A stretch of DNA of 27,711 bases from DASPKS01 sp035628035 (GTDB lineage Bacteria; Bacteroidota; Rhodothermia; Rhodothermales; Rubricoccaceae). A program made the translations under genes and the position numbers. This document shows, piece by piece, positions 8,574 through 16,750 of this stretch (positions within the stretch are counted from its first letter, which is position 1; the number at the start of each line of letters is the position of its first letter). The stretch lies in NCBI GenBank assembly GCA_035628035.1, contig DASPKS010000177.1:1-27711 (forward strand), written 5' to 3'. The notes under the pieces are model-generated. The model searched no databases. It was not told the origin of the DNA and saw only the letters and a program-made list of their open reading frames with translations.

Positions 8574-9302
8574 TCAGGTCCGTTCGCCGAAGAGCGCCGT
8601 GCCCACGCGGACGAGCGTGGCGCCCTCTTCTACGGCCACCTCGTAGTCCCCGCTCATCCCCATCGAGAGGTGGTGAAGCTGGACGGCCGGGTGGTCCTTC
8701 GGCCATGCTTCGGCGACCTCACGGAGGTGGCGGAACTGCGGACGTACGACGCGCTCCAACTCGTCGGCTGTCGTCACGAACGCGGCCATCGTCATCAGCC
8801 CCTCGATGCGGAGTCGGGGGAATGCGGCAACCCGCTCGAGGAGCGCATGCGCCTCCGCGGGGGGCACGCCCGACTTGCTCCCTTCCCCCGAGACGTTCAC
8901 CTGCACGAGGCAGGAGAGAACGCGCCCGGCCGCTTCGGCCCGCCGGTCGAGCGCCTCGGCCGTGCGCACGTCGTCGAGCGCGTGGAAGAGGTCGGCCCGG
9001 GCAGCGGCCTCGCGAGCCTTGTTCCGCTGGAGGGGGCCGATGAGGTGCCAGCGGACTTGCCCGCCCATCGCCTCGCCCGGGACCGCCTCCGACTTGGCGA
9101 CGAGCTCCTGCACGCGGTTCTCCCCGAAGTCGCGCAGCCCCGCCTCGGCGGCGGCTTGGACGACGTCAGGGGGAAACGTCTTCGTGACGGCCACGAGCGT
9201 TACGCCAGCGGGGTCGCGGCCCGCGCGGGCGCAGGCGGCGTCGATCCGCTCGCGGACCTCCGCCACGCGCTCAGCGATCATGGAGCGAGCAGGGACAGAC
9301 AT
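8574..9302 (-). CDS. yggS: YggS/YlmE-family pyridoxal-phosphate homeostasis protein
   Basis: YggS (PLPBP) is a fold-type III PLP-binding protein without known enzymatic activity that buffers cellular PLP and affects amino-acid pools. The PLP lysine is in VAVTKTFP (K41 counting from 9302). Other family blocks are DFGENRVQE, HLIGPLQRNK, GLMTM and the phosphate-binding C-terminal LSMGMSGD followed by VRVGTALFGER. The ATG at 9302 gives 242 aa; an internal ATG at 9281 is also plausible because it begins right at the conserved helix, and neither has a clear ribosome-binding site. It is the first gene of the minus-strand run and lies just upstream of divIVA, as ylmE does in Gram-positive bacteria. 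The region 9303-9437 should hold its promoter. Confidence 0.94.
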   Translation of the reverse strand: MSVPARSMIAERVAEVRERIDAACARAGRDPAGVTLVAVTKTFPPDVVQAAAEAGLRDFGENRVQELVAKSEAVPGEAMGGQVRWHLIGPLQRNKAREAAARADLFHALDDVRTAEALDRRAEAAGRVLSCLVQVNVSGEGSKSGVPPAEAHALLERVAAFPRLRIEGLMTMAAFVTTADELERVVRPQFRHLREVAEAWPKDHPAVQLHHLSMGMSGDYEVAVEEGATLVRVGTALFGERT

Positions 9303-9437
9303 TGGGGATGAGGGCGCAGATGGAGCCTCTCGGGTTCCCATTCTACCCCGGCAAAGGCGAATCCCGCCGGCTCCAGAGGCTTCCAGCTCCTCGGCAGGGT
9401 GCTTGCCCAGGCCCGTGCTGAACCCCCCGATCCGGCC

Positions 9438-9629
9438 ATGAGCCCTACCTCGCCCCTATTCTCCCGCACCCTCGCCCAGGCGCGCGCCGACTGGCTCGCG
9501 GGCGACCCCGCCGCGTGGTCGCGGTACACCGACGCCCTCGCGCGGCTGGAAGGCCACCTCCGTACGGTCCATCCCCGCACGGCGGCGAAAGGCAAGCCTT
9601 TACGGCCGCTGTCGAAGAACGCGGCCTGA
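9438..9629 (+). CDS. Small hypothetical protein
   Basis: A 63-codon ORF begins at ATG 9438 (MSPTSPLFS). An earlier in-frame start exists at 9399, but its 13 extra codons look random. Third positions are nearly all G or C, like neighbouring real genes. The product has an amphipathic A/L/R/W-rich helix in the first 45 residues and a basic tail (KGKPLRPLSKNAA). No family is recognised. It lies 135 nt from the divergent yggS start and 38 nt before the dinB-like gene, so both plus-strand genes may be co-transcribed. It might equally be a chance ORF in GC-rich DNA. Confidence 0.42.
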   Translation: MSPTSPLFSRTLAQARADWLAGDPAAWSRYTDALARLEGHLRTVHPRTAAKGKPLRPLSKNAA

Positions 9630-9667
9630 AGGGCGCTACCTTCGGGGGCGACCCATCGCCGCCCCCG

Positions 9668-10210
9668 ATGTCCCGTGATCTCGGCCCCCTCGTCAGCCGC
9701 CTCGACCACGAGCGCGAGCGGTTCGTCGCCGCGATGGACCGGCTGCCCCGCGCAGTGCGCGCTGCCCGCCCGGGCGCGGAGGCTTGGTCGCCCCTCGAGA
9801 TCGCCGAGCACGTCTTCCTCGCCGAGCGCGCCATGCTGCGGGGGCTGAGACGGCAGGTCGAAGCCGGCGAGGCCCGGAGAGACATCGGCCGCGCCTCGCG
9901 CTGGAAGGCGGTGGCCCTGATGGCGGTCACGCGGGCACCGGTAAAGGTCCGCGCGCCGAAGCAGGCGCCCATCCACCCGACCGGCGAGACGCCCTGGGAA
10001 ACCCTCCGCGCAGAGTGGACGGCGTTGGGCGCGGGGTGGCGGGCGCTGGCTGAAGCGTTCCCGCCCGCGCTGGAGCGGGCGGCCCTGGTCCGCCACCCCG
10101 TTGCCGGGCCGCTGACGACGGCCAGCACCCTCCGCTTTCTGGCGGCTCATGCGGCCCGGCACTTCGGCCAGCTCAAACGCACGTCGACGGCCCTCCGCAC
10201 GCTCGCTTAA
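9668..10210 (+). CDS. DinB-fold metal-binding protein (DinB_2 type)
   Basis: This 180-aa all-helical protein shows the usual DinB superfamily pattern. The signature W-S-P-L-E-I-A-E-H-V has a metal-ligand histidine at H48, and the C-terminal helix carries HAARH (H161 and H165), giving the three-His site that binds a divalent metal. DinB/YfiT-like enzymes are damage-inducible proteins or thiol-dependent transferases; the substrate cannot be inferred. The ATG at 9668 (MSRDLGPL) fits the family start; the frame is open back to 9515 but only with proline/arginine-rich sequence inside the preceding small ORF. The stop at 10208-10210 is followed by the control region of the GH31 operon. Confidence 0.82.
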   Translation: MSRDLGPLVSRLDHERERFVAAMDRLPRAVRAARPGAEAWSPLEIAEHVFLAERAMLRGLRRQVEAGEARRDIGRASRWKAVALMAVTRAPVKVRAPKQAPIHPTGETPWETLRAEWTALGAGWRALAEAFPPALERAALVRHPVAGPLTTASTLRFLAAHAARHFGQLKRTSTALRTLA

Positions 10211-10214
10211 GCAC

Positions 10215-10283
10215 CTTGCATGGCCTCAAGGGGCGGGAGTATCATCGGCGGGTTAAGCGCTTACACCCGCGCCCTCCTCCCGA
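10215..10283 (+). promoter_or_regulatory. Probable promoter and LacI-family operator of the GH31 operon
   Basis: The perfect palindrome TAAGCGCTTA lies at 10254-10263, 20 nt before the ATG of the first GH31 gene. Its central CG and the right half TGTAAGCG (on the reverse strand) match the general LacI/GalR-family operator form (TGnAAnCGnTTnCA). Upstream, TTGCAT (10216-10221) and TATCAT (10240-10245) sit 18 nt apart and could be -35 and -10 elements, which would put the operator at the transcription start. The palindrome is seen directly; promoter and regulator family are inference. No regulator gene is in the window. Confidence 0.45.
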
Positions 10284-12818
10284 ATGAGCACCTACCGCCC
10301 GGCGGGCGCCGCCCCGCCGGCCGCGCCGCAGCCGGCCCTTCCTGCGCTCCCCTTCGCTGGTCCCGGCGCGCTCCTCGGGTTCGAAGTGCGGGGCAGCACG
10401 CTCGTCCTCGATGTCGGCGGGCCCCGCCTCGCCGTCACCTTCCTCGCGGAGGACGTGGCGCGCGTGCGGTACGCACCGGACGGGGACTTCCGCCGGAGCG
10501 GGCATGGCGCCGACGCGCAGGACTCCCCCTTCTCGTACGCGCTCGACCTTACCCGGTCGTGGGACCCCGTCCCCATCACCGTGGAGGAGGAGGGCGAAGG
10601 GCTCCGGGTGCGGACGACCGCCATGACGCTTCGCGTCTCGAAAGCCCCGTGCCGCCTCGCCTTCGAGACGCCCGACGGCCGCCCGTTCCTCCAGGATGCG
10701 GATGGCCCGGCCTCGGCCCCGCGCGAGGGGGGCGCCAGCGACCTCGTGCGCGCCTCCTTTCAGCTTCCACCGGAGGCCCGGTTCTTCGGGCTGGGCGACA
10801 AAGCGTTCCCCCTTGAGCGGAGCGGGCGGCGCTACACCTTCTGGAACGCCGACACCTACGCCTACGCGCCCGCCCAGGACCCCATCTACAAGTCGATCCC
10901 CTTCCTCCTCGGTCTCCATCCGGATGGCGCCGGGAGCTGGGTTGGCTACGGCCTTTTCTTCGACAACACCTTCCGCTCGACGCTCGACCTCGGCGCAGGG
11001 GCAGGCGGCGGGTTCACCTTCGAGAGCGAGGGCGGCGAGCTTCGCTACTACGTCTTCGCAGGGCCGCACACCGGCGGGCCCGACCTCAAGACCCCGCTAC
11101 GCCGGTACTGTGACCTCACCGGCCACAAGCCAATGCCCGCCCGGTGGAGCCTCGGCTACCACCAGAGCCGTTGGAACTACCACGACGATGGGTACGCCCG
11201 GTGGGTCGCCCACGAGTTCCGCCGCCGCGGGCTCCCGCTTGAGTGCATCCACCTCGACATCGGGCACATGGACGGGTTCCGCGTCTTCACATGGCACCCC
11301 GAGGCGTTCCGCGATCCCCGCGCGCTCAACGACGACCTCCGCACGCTCGGGGTGCGCTCCGTCGTCATCGTCGACCCCGGCGTGAAGGTGGACGCCGGCT
11401 ACTTCGCCTACCGCGAGGGCGTGGAGCGCGGCCTCTTCTGCACGAACCCTGACGGCTCTTTCTTCACCGACACCGTCTGGCCCGGCGACGTCCACTGGCC
11501 CGACTTCTCTCAGCCGGAGGCGCGCGCGTGGTGGGGCGCCTTCCACCGCCACTACCTCGACGCGGGTGTGAGCGGGATCTGGAACGATATGAACGAGCCG
11601 GCCATCCTCGGAGGGCGCGACTTTCCCGACGAGGTGCAGTTCGCCTTCGCCGACCGGGGTACGGGCCCGACCAACCACCGTGAGGCCCACAACGTCTACG
11701 GCCTGCTCATGGCGCGCGCCACCTACGAGGGGCTCCGCGCGCTCAAGCCCAACGAGCGACCGTTCCTCCTCACGCGGGCCTGCTTCTCCGGGAGCCAGCG
11801 CTACGCCGCCGCGTGGACGGGCGACAACGTCTCCACCTGGGAGCACCTCCTCCTCTCCCTCCAGATCTGCCAGAGCCTCTCCGCCTCCGGGCTCGCCTTC
11901 TGCGGGCCCGACATTGGCGGGTTCGCTGGACGGCCTTCGCCTGAACTGTACGCGCGCTGGATGCAGGCCGGCGTCTTCTTCCCGTTCATGCGGACGCACT
12001 ATTCCCACGAGGAAATCGCCGAGCAGGAGCCATGGAGCTTCGGCGACGAGGTTGAGGCGATTTGCCGCCGCTACCTCGCGCTCCGCTACGAATTGCTGCC
12101 GTACCTCTACACGGCGTTCGTGGACTGCTGCGCGACGGGCGTTCCGCCCATGAAAGCGCTCTTCCTTGAACACCCTGAGGACCCTCGCGTCCACGCCGCC
12201 GACGACCAGTTCTACGCCGGCCCATCTCTCCTCGCCGCCCCTGTCGTGGAGGAGGGCGCGCGGAGCCGCGCAGTCTTCTTCCCGGACGTGCCCGGAGGAT
12301 GGTTCGACTTCGGGACTGGTGAGCGCGTAGCGGGTGGCGGGGTGCGTACCGTCCCGGCCCCGCTCGACGCCCTCCCCCTCTTCGCGAAGGCCGGGCAGGT
12401 CGTCCCCCTCCACCCGCTCATGCTCCACACCGAGGAGTTCGTCCCCGACGTGCTCGTCCTCCGGGTGTACCCTGGCACCGGCGAGAGCAGCGTCTACTTC
12501 GACGATGGGATCTCGTTTGCCCACGAGCAGGGCGATTTCCTGCGCCTCTCCGTCCGCATGGTCATGGAATACGGCCTCTGGCTGCAGGTGGACCGCGACG
12601 GCCGCTACGCCCTCCCCTACCGCACGTTCGAGTGGCAGGTGGTCCGCCCCGGGCTCGAAGCGGAGACGCCTCCCGTCGCGGCCGACGGCCACGCACTCCC
12701 CGTCTTCGACGACCCCGAGGCGTTCGTCGAAGCGGGGAGGGGCGTGATGGCCGACGGTCGCTACCTCCGCATCCGCACGCGAACCGACGTGGGCGAGCTG
12801 AAGGTCGGCAATGCGTGA
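10284..12818 (+). CDS. GH31 alpha-glucosidase, first of a tandem pair
   Basis: GH31 enzymes release terminal alpha-linked glucose from oligosaccharides by a retaining mechanism. Order in the 844 aa: N-terminal beta-sandwich (about 20-270), catalytic TIM barrel (about 275-620) and C-terminal beta domains. The nucleophile is D435 in GIWNDMNEP and the acid/base is D514 in WTGDN. Substrate-pocket motifs include HLDIGHMDGFRVFTW and CGPDIGGF. No signal peptide is visible, so the enzyme is probably cytoplasmic and acts on imported malto- or isomalto-oligosaccharides. The stop overlaps the next gene by 8 nt (ATGCGTGA), which suggests translational coupling with its paralog. Alternative activities within GH31 (alpha-xylosidase, alpha-galactosidase) are less likely given the WNDMNEP signature. 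Confidence 0.94.
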   Translation: MSTYRPAGAAPPAAPQPALPALPFAGPGALLGFEVRGSTLVLDVGGPRLAVTFLAEDVARVRYAPDGDFRRSGHGADAQDSPFSYALDLTRSWDPVPITVEEEGEGLRVRTTAMTLRVSKAPCRLAFETPDGRPFLQDADGPASAPREGGASDLVRASFQLPPEARFFGLGDKAFPLERSGRRYTFWNADTYAYAPAQDPIYKSIPFLLGLHPDGAGSWVGYGLFFDNTFRSTLDLGAGAGGGFTFESEGGELRYYVFAGPHTGGPDLKTPLRRYCDLTGHKPMPARWSLGYHQSRWNYHDDGYARWVAHEFRRRGLPLECIHLDIGHMDGFRVFTWHPEAFRDPRALNDDLRTLGVRSVVIVDPGVKVDAGYFAYREGVERGLFCTNPDGSFFTDTVWPGDVHWPDFSQPEARAWWGAFHRHYLDAGVSGIWNDMNEPAILGGRDFPDEVQFAFADRGTGPTNHREAHNVYGLLMARATYEGLRALKPNERPFLLTRACFSGSQRYAAAWTGDNVSTWEHLLLSLQICQSLSASGLAFCGPDIGGFAGRPSPELYARWMQAGVFFPFMRTHYSHEEIAEQEPWSFGDEVEAICRRYLALRYELLPYLYTAFVDCCATGVPPMKALFLEHPEDPRVHAADDQFYAGPSLLAAPVVEEGARSRAVFFPDVPGGWFDFGTGERVAGGGVRTVPAPLDALPLFAKAGQVVPLHPLMLHTEEFVPDVLVLRVYPGTGESSVYFDDGISFAHEQGDFLRLSVRMVMEYGLWLQVDRDGRYALPYRTFEWQVVRPGLEAETPPVAADGHALPVFDDPEAFVEAGRGVMADGRYLRIRTRTDVGELKVGNA

Positions 12819-15258
12819 GGTGCTCCCCTCCGAGGCCCCGCCCCGCACCCTCACCGATGCGGGCGGCCTCACCCCGCTCGGCCCCGTCACCCGCGTGGAG
12901 CCCCTGCCGGATGGGGTCATCCTCCACAGCGCGGAGGGGGCCCAGCTGCGCCTATCATTCCTTGCCGATGAGGTAGTGCACGTGCGCCTGGCGCCGCCAG
13001 GGCAGGGCTTCGACGCGGGCTTCTCCTACGCGCTTGATCCTGAGACGCCGTGGCCGGGTCCCTCGCGGTTCGATCTCGAAGAGGACGAGGGCAGCGTCAC
13101 CCTGCACTCCCCCGCGCTCACGGTGCGCACCCCACGCGAAGCCCTGCGCCTCGTGTTCTTTGACGCCAAGGGGCGGCTTCTCCAAGAGGACGAAGCCGGG
13201 GTGGCCTGGGACGGAAGCAGCAACGGGCAGCCCGGGGTCGTCCGTGCCGTTGCCTGCAGCAAGCGGCTCCGCCCTGGGGAGCAGCTCTTCGGCCTGGGCG
13301 ACAAGCCCCTCACGCTCGACCGCCGCGGACACCGCCTCACCAACTGGAACACCGACGCCTTCCGCTACGCGCGCGGCTCCGACCCCCTCTACAAGTCCAT
13401 CCCGTTCCTGCTCGGCCTCGCCGAGGACGCCTGCTGGGGGCTCTTCTTCGACAATCCCCACCGCGTCGCCTTCGACCTCGGCGCCGACGACGAGGGCCGG
13501 CTCCGCTACCACGCCCACGGCGGCCCGCTCGACTACTATTTCTTCGGCGGCGCCGAGCCGCTCGACCTCGTCCGCGCCTTCACGCGGCTAACCGGCCGTC
13601 CCCCGCTCTGGCCGAAGTGGGCGCTCGGCTACCACCAGTGCCGCTACTCGTACCTCGACGAAGCCGACCTTCGCGAGGTGGCCGCCGAGCTGCGCCGCCG
13701 GGCACTCCCCTGCGACGTCCTCTATTTCGACATCCACTACATGGACGGCTACCGCGTGTTCACGTGGGACCACGCGGCCTTCCCCGAACCCGGCACCCTC
13801 ATCGCCGACCTCCGCGCCGATGGCTTCCGCTCGGTCGTCATCGTAGACCCCGGTGTGAAAGCCGACGACATGGACTATGCCGTCGCCCGCGAGGGGCTCG
13901 AACGCCACGCTTTCGTGACCAACCCAGACGGCATCCCCTTCGTCGGCGACGTATGGCCTGGGCCGTGTTACTTCCCCGACTTCACCGACCCGGAGGTCCG
14001 CGCGTGGTGGGGAACGCTGCATGAGGCGCTCGTCCGGCAGGGCGTGGCGGGGTTCTGGAACGACATGAACGAGCCGGCGGTGTTCAGCGCGCCCGGGAGC
14101 GAGGAGGAGGCCGGCACGTTCCCGCTCGACGTGCGCCACGCCTTCGAGGGCGAGGGCGGCGACCACGCGCGCGCACATAACGTCTACGGAATGCAGATGG
14201 TGCGGGCCACCTACGAGGGCCTGCGGAGGTTGGACCCCGAGCGGCGGCCGTTCACGATCACGCGCGCGGCCTACGCCGGAACCCAGCGGTTCTCCACCAC
14301 ATGGACCGGCGACAACACGGCCACGTGGGACCACCTCCGCCTCGCTATCCAGCAGACACTCTCCCTCGGCGTTAGCGGGTTTGCTTTTGCCGGCGCCGAC
14401 GTGGGCGGGTTCTCCGGCGAGCCCGACGGCGAGCTCATGGCGCGGTGGACCCAGCTCGGCGCCTTCCTTCCCCTCTTCCGAAACCATTCGGCCGTCGACA
14501 CCGCGCGCCAGGAGCCCTGGCGGTTTGGCGAGGAGGTAGAAATAATCTGCCGCGCGGCCATCGAGCTCCGGTACCGGCTCCTTCCCTACTGGTACACGCT
14601 GCTGTGGGAGGCTACCGCTGAGGGCGCGCCCCTCCTCCGCCCCCTCCCCCTCGCCCACCCTTCGGACGAGACGATCCGCCGCACGTCGCCGCTGGGGTTC
14701 TACATCGGGCCGTCGCTCCTCGTGCACCCCGTCGTCGAGCCGGGGCAGAGGAGCCGCGAGGTGTACCTGCCCCGGAGCCCCGGCGGGTGGTTCGACTTCC
14801 ACACGGGCGAGCGGCTCGACGGGCGCTCGACGTTCTGGATCGAGACCCCACTCGACCGCATCCCACTCTATGCGCGAGCGGGATCGGTCGTCCCCCTCCA
14901 GCCCGTCGTTCAGCACACCGGCGAGCCCGTCGAGTTGCTCGCGCTCCACGTCTACCCCACGCCGGGCGCATTCACCGCGCGGCTCTACGAGGACGCCGGC
15001 GACGGGTGGGCCTTCCTCGACGGCGGCTACTTCCTCGCGACGTTCGAGTGCGAAGCAGCCGGTAAGGCCGTTACCGTCCGGTGTACGGTCGAAGGCACCT
15101 TCCTCCCCTCATGGCGGCGGTGGGAAGTCGTCGTGTTCGGGATAGACCGGGAGCCGGCGGCGGTGCACATCGATGGGCGACCGGTCCCCTTCACGTGGGG
15201 GGGGAACCACATCCGGTTCGAGGCGCCGGTGGGGGCCTCGTTCGAGGTCGTGCGCTAA
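12811..15258 (+). CDS. GH31 alpha-glucosidase, second of a tandem pair
   Basis: This 815-aa paralog of the upstream gene has the same layout: an N-terminal beta-sandwich with LFGLGDKPLTLDRRG near residue 160, a TIM barrel and distal beta domains. Nucleophile D418 lies in GFWNDMNEPAVF and acid/base D501 in WTGDNTATWDHL. The pocket segment reads YFDIHYMDGYRVFTW, differing from paralog 1 (HLDIGHMDGFRVFTW) and closer to characterised alpha-glucosidases. The start ATG at 12811 lies inside the last codons of paralog 1. No signal peptide is seen. A likely scenario is duplication followed by divergence in linkage or chain-length preference; the pair would be expressed as one mRNA from the promoter before 10284. 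The 106 nt downstream hold a weak GGGCC/GGCCC hairpin (15259-15281) without a T-run. Confidence 0.94.
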   Translation: MREVLPSEAPPRTLTDAGGLTPLGPVTRVEPLPDGVILHSAEGAQLRLSFLADEVVHVRLAPPGQGFDAGFSYALDPETPWPGPSRFDLEEDEGSVTLHSPALTVRTPREALRLVFFDAKGRLLQEDEAGVAWDGSSNGQPGVVRAVACSKRLRPGEQLFGLGDKPLTLDRRGHRLTNWNTDAFRYARGSDPLYKSIPFLLGLAEDACWGLFFDNPHRVAFDLGADDEGRLRYHAHGGPLDYYFFGGAEPLDLVRAFTRLTGRPPLWPKWALGYHQCRYSYLDEADLREVAAELRRRALPCDVLYFDIHYMDGYRVFTWDHAAFPEPGTLIADLRADGFRSVVIVDPGVKADDMDYAVAREGLERHAFVTNPDGIPFVGDVWPGPCYFPDFTDPEVRAWWGTLHEALVRQGVAGFWNDMNEPAVFSAPGSEEEAGTFPLDVRHAFEGEGGDHARAHNVYGMQMVRATYEGLRRLDPERRPFTITRAAYAGTQRFSTTWTGDNTATWDHLRLAIQQTLSLGVSGFAFAGADVGGFSGEPDGELMARWTQLGAFLPLFRNHSAVDTARQEPWRFGEEVEIICRAAIELRYRLLPYWYTLLWEATAEGAPLLRPLPLAHPSDETIRRTSPLGFYIGPSLLVHPVVEPGQRSREVYLPRSPGGWFDFHTGERLDGRSTFWIETPLDRIPLYARAGSVVPLQPVVQHTGEPVELLALHVYPTPGAFTARLYEDAGDGWAFLDGGYFLATFECEAAGKAVTVRCTVEGTFLPSWRRWEVVVFGIDREPAAVHIDGRPVPFTWGGNHIRFEAPVGASFEVVR

Positions 15259-15364
15259 GGGCCGGGTTCCTCGGGGGGCCCTTCCCGAAGGCCCGCCATC
15301 GGCCGGGGGCGAAGAACAAACTGAACGGACGCGCTTACATTCCCGACCCTCGTCTCCGGCCTGC

Positions 15365-16474
15365 ATGTCGCGCCTCCTCCTCGTCCTCGCCCTGCTCCCC
15401 ACGCTCGCGGCGGGCTGCTTCGCCCCGAACGTGCCGGGGCTCGGACCGGACGAGACGCCGGACCCCTTCTCCCGCGAGGCGTTCAACTTCATCGTCATCG
15501 GGGACTGGGGGCGCGACGGGCGGTTCGGCCAGCGCGCCGTTGCGGAGGCGATGGCCGTCACGGCCGACTCCATCGCCGCGCGGTTCTTCGTCTCCACCGG
15601 CGACAACTTCTACCCCAGCGGCGTCCGCTCCGCCGACGACGACAAGTTCGAGACGTCCTTCGAGCGGATTTACACCGCCTCCGCGCTCCAGGAGCGGTGG
15701 TTCATGACCCTCGGCAACCACGACTGGCAGGGGCGCGTCGGCCCCCAGATCGAGTACACCGAGCGGAGCCGGCGGTGGTACCTCCCGGCGAACTACTACG
15801 CCAGCGAGATGGACATGGACGACTCCACTCGGGTCCTCCTCGTCTTCCTCGACACGACGCCCCTCGTCGACGGTGAGATCCGTGGCCGCTACGACCCGAA
15901 CGGGCACTGGAACCCTGAAGCGCAGTACCGCTGGCTCGACAGCACGCTCGCCCGCTCGGAGGCGCAGTGGAAGCTCGTCTTCGGGCACCACCCCGTGTAC
16001 GTCGGGAGTTCCCGGTACCGCGACAGCCCCGAGCTCATCGAGCGGCTCGTCCCCATCCTGGAGCGGCACCGGGTGCAGGCGTACATCTGCGGGCACGACC
16101 ACAACCTCCAGCACCTCAAGCGCGACGGGAGCCCCGTCCACTACTTCCTCTCCGGCGGCGGCTCGCTCACGCGCGGCATCCGGCAGACGCCCAATACCCT
16201 CTTCGCCGTCCGCACCTCGGGCTACATGGCGTTTTCCCTGACGGCGTCGCAGATGTATGTACAGTTCTTCGGGCCTCGCCGACAGGTCTACTACTTCGCC
16301 AATGTGCCCGTGAGCGAGGACGACGGCGTGGCGCCGCCCGTCGCCACCGGCGACCGTCCCCCCATCAGCCCCCCCCCGTCCAACAACGACGAGGTCCAGG
16401 AGGCGGGCGAGGCGATCCAGGACGCCGAGGACGCCGCGGACAGCACGACGAACGGCCGCGGCGGCGGGCGCTAG
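15365..16474 (+). CDS. Purple-acid-phosphatase-like metallophosphoesterase, probable lipoprotein
   Basis: The 369-aa product starts with a short signal sequence and a lipobox (LAAGC, C18), so it is probably an envelope lipoprotein; the ATG at 15365 makes this start. The metallophosphoesterase motifs are all present: GDWG near residue 46, GDNFYPSG with the tyrosine typical of purple acid phosphatases, GNHDW, GHHPVY and GHDHNLQ. The order and spacing resemble tartrate-resistant (type 5) acid phosphatase, which hydrolyses phosphomonoesters with an Fe-containing dimetal site. The last 50 residues are a disordered tail rich in P, then E/D/A/Q, then N/G/R. The gene is convergent with the small minus-strand ORF ending at 16478, only 3 nt away. 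Likely role: external phosphate scavenging (inference). Confidence 0.9.
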   Translation: MSRLLLVLALLPTLAAGCFAPNVPGLGPDETPDPFSREAFNFIVIGDWGRDGRFGQRAVAEAMAVTADSIAARFFVSTGDNFYPSGVRSADDDKFETSFERIYTASALQERWFMTLGNHDWQGRVGPQIEYTERSRRWYLPANYYASEMDMDDSTRVLLVFLDTTPLVDGEIRGRYDPNGHWNPEAQYRWLDSTLARSEAQWKLVFGHHPVYVGSSRYRDSPELIERLVPILERHRVQAYICGHDHNLQHLKRDGSPVHYFLSGGGSLTRGIRQTPNTLFAVRTSGYMAFSLTASQMYVQFFGPRRQVYYFANVPVSEDDGVAPPVATGDRPPISPPPSNNDEVQEAGEAIQDAEDAADSTTNGRGGGR

Positions 16475-16477
16475 GGC

Positions 16478-16750
16478 TCATTCCTCCCTGGGAGGGCCGT
16501 AGCGCCGTGAGGCCCGGGGCCCCTTCGTGCGGCGCACCATCTCGTCGTAGGCCCGCTGCGAGAGCCACACCGCGCCGTCGGTGTAGGCCGGACGGAGGTA
16601 GTACGTGCCCACGCGGTGGATCGGGGTGCCGTAGACGAGGCAGGTCGCGGCGGGCGAGGCGACGGTACGGCGCCACTTCACGCGGCGCCAGGGCCGGCGC
16701 GCGAGGTCGGCCCAGAAAGCGTCGTCGGGCGCGCTGGGCCGCTCAGGCAC
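16478..16750 (-). CDS. Small hypothetical protein, GTG start coupled to upstream gene
   Basis: This 90-aa ORF starts at a GTG (16748-16750) that overlaps the end of the preceding gene by 8 nt (GTGCCTGA), which supports translation by coupling. Third positions are almost all G/C. The product is basic and tryptophan-rich at its N-terminus (ARRPWRRVKWRR), then has a segment V-G-T-Y-Y-L-R-P-A-Y and an acidic/basic helix (RAYDEMVRRTKG). No signal peptide or membrane helix is seen and no family is recognised. It is the last gene of the minus-strand caspase/PPC block. Confidence 0.6.
   Translation of the reverse strand: MPERPSAPDDAFWADLARRPWRRVKWRRTVASPAATCLVYGTPIHRVGTYYLRPAYTDGAVWLSQRAYDEMVRRTKGPRASRRYGPPREE

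Noticed and set aside
9320..9337. Sequence GAGCCTCTCGGGTTCCC resembling one unit of the 21-bp array
   Set aside because: A single copy without a second unit at 21 bp; likely coincidence in GC-rich DNA.
11097..12920. Minus-strand open frame of 607 codons opposite the first GH31 gene
   Set aside because: Antisense shadow; the plus strand has all GH31 catalytic motifs.
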